From Patella vulgata (lineage: Eukaryota > Mollusca > Gastropoda > Patellidae): a stretch of 64,000 nucleotides of DNA. The notes under the pieces were generated by a model. It saw nothing but the letters and a program-made list of their open reading frames with translations. It made no database searches and was not told where the DNA came from. The first letter of the stretch is position 1. Each line of letters begins with the position of its first letter. The stretch covers positions 62,072,702 through 62,136,701 of the forward strand of contig NC_065881.2 in NCBI RefSeq assembly GCF_932274485.2, in the 5' to 3' direction. The position numbers and the translations under genes are program-made. This document shows, in pieces, positions 57,112 to 64,000 of the stretch.

Positions 57112-57518
57112 TTTTGTATTATAGGAAGAACTAAAAGTCAATCAAATTGTAATTATTTCTGATAACTACTTCATCATGGGTTGTGCTACTTGATCAATTT
57201 CTAGTGGTAAAATTTAAAGGGCAGGTAGAATTAAAGCTGTTATCTAGGCAAAATTATTCATTGTAGCAGTTGACACTAACACAGAAATAAAAGTAACCAT
57301 ATAAATATTATAGTCTCAAAATGACCCAAGTATTGTGTTAACGTTGAAACCCATTCAGTTCCATACATTGAAGTGGTACTAAGTAACAAAGGTCCTAAAT
57401 AAACAGTATACTCTACCCGCCCCGGCTAAAAGGAGGAGCATGCAAAAGGAGGAGCATGCAACGCTTGATCATCAAATTTTGTTACTTTTTATGTCTTCAA
57501 AGTTTATGATTTTGAATC
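57112..57518 (+). repeat. 617-bp tandem unit, copy 3, internally deleted
   Basis: The copy follows the unit up to CCGCCCCGGCTAAA. It then jumps to AAAGGAGGAGCATGCA, which is itself doubled, losing about 210 bp net. The deletion removes the 67-codon frame. The end of the unit (TTTGAATC) is intact. Confidence 0.95.
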
Positions 57519-57825
57519 TTTGTAGCATCAATACTGCTTTCTACAGGAGACTCACCATCCCCTGTAATCATACCTGGCAATATGGCAATAGATTGTGATT
57601 AATCCCATTGATGTTATTTTAAGTCACCCTGAATAAGATTTATTTTATTCATCTATACATATAGAATTTTTTAACATGAGTAATGGACAGATTGTTTTGA
57701 CCATTAAGCATTGGGATATCCGATATATCAACCCTCTTTATAAAACTAACAAATTGTTAAATTTTTACCATATTCATTTGTGTTGATTAAATTTTTTAAG
57801 TGTTTGCACACAATATTATTCCTAT

Positions 57826-58420
57826 TTCCATGTGGGCATATATTGTCGACGCCTCCATCTGTCGTCCATAATTTCTTGTGATCACTCCACAGGCGACATT
57901 TATTATCTGATCTTTTTGAAATTTATATACCGGGTATGTTGTTTACATTAGTGAGCCGAAAAATCTTATTGAATTTCAACAATTTCCATTAATTACTTCT
58001 AGAGTTATGATCCTTGTTTCACATTGTAGAACCTTGTGAACGCTCTAACAACTAAAGTCATCATTCGATCTGTATTAAATTTACATGCATTAATCTAAAT
58101 TAGTACAATGAAGAAGTCTATTGAATTTCAACAATTTCCATTAATAACTCCTAGAGTTATGGCCCTTGTTACACTTTGTTGAACCTTGTGAACACACCTA
58201 TCAACTAAAGTTATCATCTGATTGGTTTGAAATTAATATCAGTGTCTTTAAAAGCTTCCATTCCCAACAAAAGAATAAATATGTGACAACCCCTGTTGAC
58301 TGCTCAGACTATTTAGCAGCTGTGGGTGTATGTTTTGTTGCCTGGCAACCAATTTTTTGTACAGTGGAAAATTATTTGTTCAAGTCCACTTGAAGTTACT
58401 TCTATATTTGAACAGTCATG
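57826..58420 (+). repeat. Module repeat, second variant
   Basis: It opens CCATGTGGGCATATATTGTC, then '...ctccatctgtcgtccataattt', with the same layout as the 59,825 family. Two diverged modules follow, sharing TATTGAATTTCAACAATTTC and AGAGTTATG(G/A)(T/C)CCTTGTTxCAC, spaced about 150 bp apart (57,968 and 58,119). I found no coding potential. Confidence 0.7.
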
Positions 58421-59824
58421 TCCAAGGCAGACATAACTGTATAACCTGTTGACGAGATTTGAAGAACTTGAAAGTGAACTGATAACTACAAAATATAACA
58501 TCATAATATATATACAATACTTTTTAAGTTTTAATAAATTCCTTTCACAAGCTTTGAAATTTCAACGCAAAATTAACAAAGTTTTAAAAAATTCCCATGC
58601 CAATTTTGTACTTCATCACATTCATTAGCTTTAAAAGTCAAAATATGGTTGAAAGCATAAATCATCAGAATGCATACAACTAAATGAACAGTCAGTGTGA
58701 TAGAAAAAAATCCAACAAAAACTGTTATGTGTAGAGAGTCCAAAAGACATAGGTAATGACAATATTATACAACCACATTAAAACTGGGTATAATAAAAAG
58801 AAAACTAGAAAATGCAAAATTTGTTCTTTAGTAAAGTAAGAAATCATTGTTAATAGAGATTAGGCTAACTTGTGTTTACTCATATAAACTATTTATCTAC
58901 TGAGAAAAACTTATAACATGTATATATTCCATAACCTGGTTAACATCATAGGGCAAGATGAGTCATTCATATTCTTAGTTTTTCAACTTATTTATTTGCA
59001 TATTTGCCAAACTATGCACTGGAAGTAGTTAGCATCATTACATGTATGTATGCAGAATGCAACGTTAGTACACGGCTGTAGAAGTAGCTGACAAATGCAG
59101 TGTAGCAGATGGTGGTAGTTTCTAAGTCAGTTCAATATTATTGTCTAAATAAAGTACAGATAGAACTTGAAGTCAGTCTAAGTTTGCATAATTGAACTGA
59201 AATGTCTGCTTTATTGGGGATAAAAATTTAATGGCACTTATGACTGGAATAGGATTAAGAAACATGGTAAGTAATAATATACATACATTTGTTACTGTTA
59301 CGCTCATCACTAAATACACAGAACGCTTTAAATTCATCCAGTCGTATATCAAATGTACTGCAATGAAATAATGAATTTATAGAGCGTCGCAGTGGTGCTA
59401 AACCACAGTAAAAATGAGTGGTAGCTTTAAGCTAGGGTTCCATTTGCACAAATCCTTGAAAACAGATTGGATTTATTCCGAGTACACATAATGCCTAGTG
59501 GGTTTGTCCTCAGAGTAGTTACTACTCCTGTGGAGCAAGTTTTCCCAGTTGTATCCAGGTCTGTGAGAAATTACTCCTTGCCACAAGAAGAACATTCACA
59601 CCGCACTTAGCATTTGGGATGAGTTTTTTCCCCATAATGGACACACAAAACTCATTTGGCTTAAAGGAGCTAAGTCTCTAACTCAATATTTTCCATAATA
59701 TTCGAAATTAAAATCATTAATTAGAATTCAATATTGATCAATTTCAATCAATATTGGTGTTGTTATCTTGCCATGAAACTATAGCATCCTATTATCCAAT
59801 ATTTAAGACAAAATTAATATTTTT
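58421..59824. other. Unassigned DNA
   Basis: This is AT-rich unique sequence. I identified no gene, SINE or MITE. Confidence 0.4.
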
Positions 59825-60530
59825 ATACGCCCACATTTTCATGTGGACGTATTATGCCGTCGCCCCTGTACGTCCGTCTGTCCACAATTTGTTTGTGGAC
59901 ACTCTAGAGGTCACAATTCTTATCCGATTTTGACGAAACTTGAAATATAGTTTTATCTCCAAAAGGTCTCGGCTGCTTTCGATATTGGCATGTATCGGAT
60001 CGAAACTTCATGGATTATGGCTCCTGTTTGTACGAAAAATCATGTTTTTAGCTTGTGGACCCCATAGAGGTCACAATTTTTATCCGATTTTGTTGAAACT
60101 TGAAATATAAGTTTATAACCCAAAGATCTCGGTTCCTTTCGATATTCGCGCATATCGGACCATAATTTCCTGAATTATGGCCCCTGATTGTACGAAAAAT
60201 CGCCTTTTTAGCTTGTGGACCCTATAGAAGTCATAATTTTTATCCGATTTAAAAACCTGTATTATTATATCACCGTTACAAAATGACAAAATGGCTGCCG
60301 TTCGTTCTCAAATAGCGTAAGAATATGGTATATGATCAAGGTCACGATTTTTATCCGATTTTGTTGAAACTTGAAATGTAAGTTTATAACCCAAAGATTC
60401 CAGTTCCTTTCGATATTCGCGCATATTGAATTGTAATTTCCTGAATTATGGCCCTTGATAGTAGGAAAAGTCACTTTGTTGTTAGCTTGTTTTCTATCCA
60501 TCTCTCGTATCCTGCCTGGCAGCCGCTGGT
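59825..60530 (+). repeat. ~160-bp module repeat, reference array of about four modules
   Basis: It begins with the hairpin-forming CGCCCACATTTTCATGTGGA, then CCGTCTGTCCACAATTTGTT. Modules of about 160 bp follow, each with GAGGTCACAATTTTTATCCG, 'gaaacttgaaatataagttta', 'ggttcctttcgatattcgcg' and 'aattatggcccctga'. The third and fourth modules are shortened or diverged. It is of the same family as 1-235 and 35,262-35,945. Confidence 0.88.
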
Positions 60531-60908
60531 ATAATCAGTATACAAGTCGTGTAACCCTATAGTTTCGGGTGCCATTTTGTAATGAACAAATAAAAACATA
60601 CCCTACAACACAATGTGGAAGTAATTAGTAAAGGCTGATTCACAAACGACAAAATAATAATTTAAAAAACGTGTAGAATGCACTAAGCAGGTGTAAAGGA
60701 AATGTTCACATATTTCACCGAGCATAATTGATTAGAAATTACAATATTCTTTTCAAAAATGAAATATAAATCACTTTACATACATTCATATTACATTAGT
60801 ATGTGCTTTTAGAACCATTTTTGTCTTATTTCAAGGTTCCAAAAAATAGAGCCATACGTCCTTTAAACCATGTCTTAAAATATTATTTAATGAATTACTA
60901 AAACAGCA
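60531..60908. other. Unassigned DNA
   Basis: No structure was recognised between the module array and the nested MITE. Confidence 0.35.
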
Positions 60909-61998
60909 TTAAGATAAGATAAAGAGCTGACAGTTCTGGCTATAATAGTTAAAAAATAGATAATGTTAATAGAATATGCTGAAAATTTCAGTCAAATTAC
61001 TTCACTCTGAGTCGAAAAAAAAAACCCAACCGAATTTAAAAAACACTGTAGCCTTGATTGTCATTGTCACCATTATGGTGGCCCATGGTCGCAATAGCGT
61101 TTTTGGGGCTATTTTTTGTATTTCATTCAAAATCATAAAAAATAAAAGTAAAAAAAAAGAAACATTTTTTTTTTCTTTTGTTTTACAAAATAAAAAAAAA
61201 ATCTTTTTAAAATTTAAGAAAAAAAAAATCTTTTTAAATTAAAAAGAAAAAAAAATCTTTTTAAATTAAAAAGAAAAAAAAAATCTTTTTAAAATTTAAG
61301 AAAAAAAAAATCTTTTTAAAATAAAAAAAAATCTATATAAAAAAAATTATTAAAATATTTAAGATTAAAAAAATCTATAAAAAAAATAACATTTTAATTA
61401 AAAAAAAAAAATAAGTGAAATAGAAAAAATCAAAAAAAGAATTCTGCACGTGGCCCATCGTAGTAATAGTGTCTTGATTATCCAGACTCAGTATAAAATC
61501 AGCCTACGACAGCTATCATTAGACTCGAGTGACCAGAAATACCTCGTGGCCCATTGTTGCTATAGTGTCTCGATTATCCTATGTGGCATAACTCAAGCGA
61601 CAAGAAACGAGTTTGTAGTTATCTCCCCTTCCGAAAGGAAAAAGGTAAACAGACATCAACACGTGAAACACAATTTTTCCACCCATGACGTCTATGGACT
61701 TGGATATATGTATTTATACATATGCAAGTCAATAGAAATGTATAATTAATAGACTATAGAAGCCTAGCGTCATTTAGATTAGTTTATCCAGTCTAACTAG
61801 AACTAGGCCTACATACATAATGACGTTTGAAGTCATTGACTTTAATGACACCATTCGGCCTACTAGTGCGCAAGGCCTATTCCCCCCCCCCAAAGGTTAT
61901 GTAATGTTTTTAAAACACTTGGTCTCCCTGAGGTTGAATTTCAAAAGTAGTTAACAACTTTGAAACTAATCCTCGAAGTATATAGGCCTTCTACTACT

Positions 61999-62157
61999 AA
62001 GTAGCCAGGGGGGGGGGGGGGGCGAATGGCTAGCACGTGCGCGCTGTATCATAAAGCCTGTCATATCATAAAGCCCGTCATTGAGTCAACTGGCGTGATT
62101 TCGAATCCCCGGTTGTACGTGACAAGGAGTAGGGTGACCTGTCAAACATCGTGGGTC
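61999..62157 (+). mobile_element. SINE2 5' fragment with internal duplication
   Basis: A G-run is followed by the tRNA-like head GGCGAATGGCTAGCACGTGC. A short repeat of ATCATAAAGCCTGTC comes next, then GATTTCGAATCCCCGGTTGT and the start of the body. The 3' half is missing. It lies in the centre of the palindromic transposon. Confidence 0.82.
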
Positions 62158-62265
62158 TGTCGTTCAGATTATCCTGTGTGGGATCTATGAAGAACGTATG
62201 GTATAGACTCGAGCGACAAGAAACGAGTCTATAGTTACCTCACATCAAGGCACAAGTAATTTTAA
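62158..62265 (+). repeat. Extra arm module in the palindrome centre
   Basis: GATTATCCTGTGTGGGATCT, 'atgaagaacgtatggtatag' and CTCGAGCGACAAGAAACGAG repeat, in direct orientation, part of the left arm (61,572-61,640). In inverted orientation they match the right arm (62,615-62,690). So the element holds at least three copies of this module. Confidence 0.8.
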
Positions 62266-63410
62266 GTTACAATCGATCTTCGTGAAACGCATAAATTTAA
62301 AATTTCACTTTGATTTTAAAATCTATGTTAGTGATTTTAGCTTAAGTTTTTGTGAAACCCCTGCTCTCCCTGAGGTCATCGCTAGTCCACCGCTACGACC
62401 ACAGGAACGGGTAAGAGGTGCGAAAGTGCGATGGCACACAACATCAATTTCAAAGACAAAATAGAGCATGATAGCCTACGTGGACTTCGTCTGGGGCCTG
62501 TTTTACTAAGATAAAATTCAAATTTTAGTATTTGATTGGATAATAGATAATATTAGATTTATTTTAGTGCTTAGCCAATCAAAATTGAAGTATCTACAAT
62601 TATGTTGACGTGAGATAACTACAGACTCGTTTCTTGTCGTTCGAGTTTATACGTTCTTCATAGATCCCACTCATGATAATCGAGATACTACTGCAACAAT
62701 GGGCCACAAAATGTTTCTGGTTGCTCTAGTCTAATGATAGCTGTATACTGGGTCTGGATACTCAAGACACTATTGCGACGATGGGCCACGTCGGGAATTA
62801 TTTTTTATCTTTTCTTTTTCAATTTTCTTTTTTTTCATTTAATTTTTTTTTTAATATTATTTCTTTTTTATTTTTTTTAAAATATATTTTATTATTTTTT
62901 TATATATATATAGATTTTTTTTTTTTCATTTTAAAAAGACTTTTTTTTTAAAAATTTTAAAAAGATTTTTTTTTTTAAATTTTAAAAAGATTTTTTTTTT
63001 TTTTTAAATTTTTAAAAAGATTTTTTTTTTTAAATTTTAAAAGATTATTTTCTTTTATTTTGTAAAAAAAAAAAAATGTTTCTTTTTTTTTTTTTTTGTA
63101 CTAATATTTTTATTATTTTAAATGAAATACCAAAAGTAACCCAAAAAACGCTATTGCGACCATGGGCCACCATACCATTGTTATAATAATAAACAAAGTC
63201 TCAATTATCCATTTATGGTTAATCATGAACAGCTATTGATACTGCAGATTGGATTCAAATCTGTTTAAAATCGTACCTGTCAGATGGCATTGAGAGTTGA
63301 TTATGGTCTTGTCATGTTAATAAATGTCTAATTAATAGTTTACATAAAATTTAAGGCCTAAAGAAAGACCTGCAATAGACATATTCAGTTCTTGCATAAT
63401 GTATGTTTAA

Positions 63411-63888
63411 CTCTTTTATGTGGAACAGTCCTTAGATTTTTGATAATATAGTTATTGTTAAAAAAGTAATTAGTTATTTTCTTGGTCAAAGTGATAATTT
63501 CTCTTAAGGATATATATTTTTTTAAAGAGAACACATGGTAGGTTAAAATTTGTATTGTTCAATTTAAACTAAGTGTAATTGTCAAGTTACATTTTCATAT
63601 TAGATATCATTATGATAATTAACAATAAGTAAAGTTGTAACAGCTGTCACTCGTCTGTATAAAATGAATTGATTTTTTTTTTTACTGTATTATATGCCAT
63701 TTACTAAACTTGTTATTCTACCAAATAAAGCTAAACTCAACAGGTGGGTCATTTTATGCAAGGGAGGTAAATCTGTTTTTACTGTGGTCCTTTTTGACAA
63801 ATAAAATATCCGCTTACACAGAAGAAAAGTATTTTGGGAAAATGCCATTGGAAATTTCTTTTAATTTGAATGATGGTATATAGATGAG
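63411..63888. other. Unassigned AT-rich DNA
   Basis: No gene or repeat copy was recognised before the terminal SINE. Confidence 0.4.
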
Positions 63889-63889
63889 A

Positions 63890-64000
63890 AAATGAAATGG
63901 GTTTAAACATTTTACTCTCCTGAACCAATCAGAAGTGCTACAAGGGAAATTTTGCCCGAACAGTTAGTGGTTTCCGGCTAGTCTTCGTCAAATTCCAACT
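63890..64000 (-). mobile_element. SINE1 copy running off the window
   Basis: AAATGAAATGGGTTTAAAC tail, then 'gaagtgctacaagggaaatt', 'ttgcccgaacag' and 'tcaaattccaact' match the 3' half of SINE1 on the minus strand. The head lies beyond the window. Confidence 0.82.

Larger units (their letters stand above)
61075..63173. mobile_element. 2,099-bp palindromic transposon nested in the MITE
   Basis: The ends ATGGTGGCCCATGGTCGCAA and its complement are flanked by a 6-bp duplication, ACCATT (61,069-61,074 and 63,174-63,179). The uninterrupted MITE at 3,048 has a single ACCATT at the matching place. The arms (about 61,075-61,635 and 62,612-63,173) are inverted copies. Each is made of GTGGCCCATxGTxGCAATAG repeats around a long A/T-homopolymer segment of AAATTTAAAAAGA-type units. 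The centre has a SINE2 fragment and no transposase. Confidence 0.88.
60913..63406 (+). mobile_element. TTAA MITE family A, split by a nested transposon
   Basis: The left part (60,913-61,074; 'agataaagagctgacagttc', 'ttcagtcaaattacttc') and the right part (63,174-63,406; 'aaacaaagtctcaattatcc', 'aatgtctaattaatagttta', CATAATGTATG) together equal one family A element. TTAA lies at both outer edges (60,909-60,912 and 63,407-63,410). About 2.1 kb of unrelated DNA sits between the halves. Confidence 0.85.

Overview
The window is eukaryotic nuclear DNA that is AT-rich, gene-poor and packed with repeats. The likely source is a marine mollusc, probably a gastropod. The clues are two tRNA-headed SINE families ending in a GGACGTTAAACCCC-type tail, the AAGGGAGATAACT-like motif scattered through several repeats, and Pro/Val/Arg-type modules opening with a GTGGACGTAT hairpin. 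These patterns are familiar to me from mollusc genomes. I recognise no complete host gene, no functional tRNA or rRNA gene, no bacterial operon and no CRISPR array.

Layout. Positions 1-9,000 hold a ~160-bp module repeat, a degenerate minisatellite (1,320-1,885), two TTAA-flanked MITEs, a Harbinger-like MITE and several SINEs. From 10,000 to 16,000 there are hairpins, SINEs and MITEs in otherwise empty AT-rich DNA. A CpG-rich patch with a small ORF lies at 16,400-16,740. From 16,806 to 18,922 a 5'-truncated LINE (the only clear protein homology in the window) sits between inverted repeats, one arm of which is split by a SINE with a perfect 13-bp target duplication. A 1.3-kb long-inverted-repeat transposon with a 9-bp target duplication occupies 20,264-21,564. 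A ~675-bp direct duplication (24,512 and 27,324) brackets very AT-rich DNA. From 34,500 to 38,100 come a SINE, an hAT-like remnant, module repeats and two tandem-repeat tracts. These are followed by three near-identical head-to-tail copies of a 1,494-bp unit (38,217-42,697). A TTAA MITE and a GAT-rich minisatellite occupy 43,976-45,560. A 617-bp tandem repeat (55,878-57,518), more module repeats and a nested palindromic transposon (61,075-63,173 inside a TTAA MITE) close the window.

Possible genes. The best candidate is a spliced terminal coding exon on the minus strand (49,433-48,903, 176 codons plus stop). It has a good splice acceptor, balanced codon use, five N-glycosylation sequons and a downstream polyadenylation signal, with a TATA-like element about 200 bp upstream of the acceptor. 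A second, weaker candidate is a 35-codon first exon on the plus strand (48,556-48,660) ending at a strong splice donor. I cannot assign a function to either.

Overall, the window is best read as an intergenic or long-intron landscape. It was built by at least eight non-autonomous transposon families, of which three independent ones use TTAA targets, with later SINE insertions, nested insertions and recent local tandem duplications.
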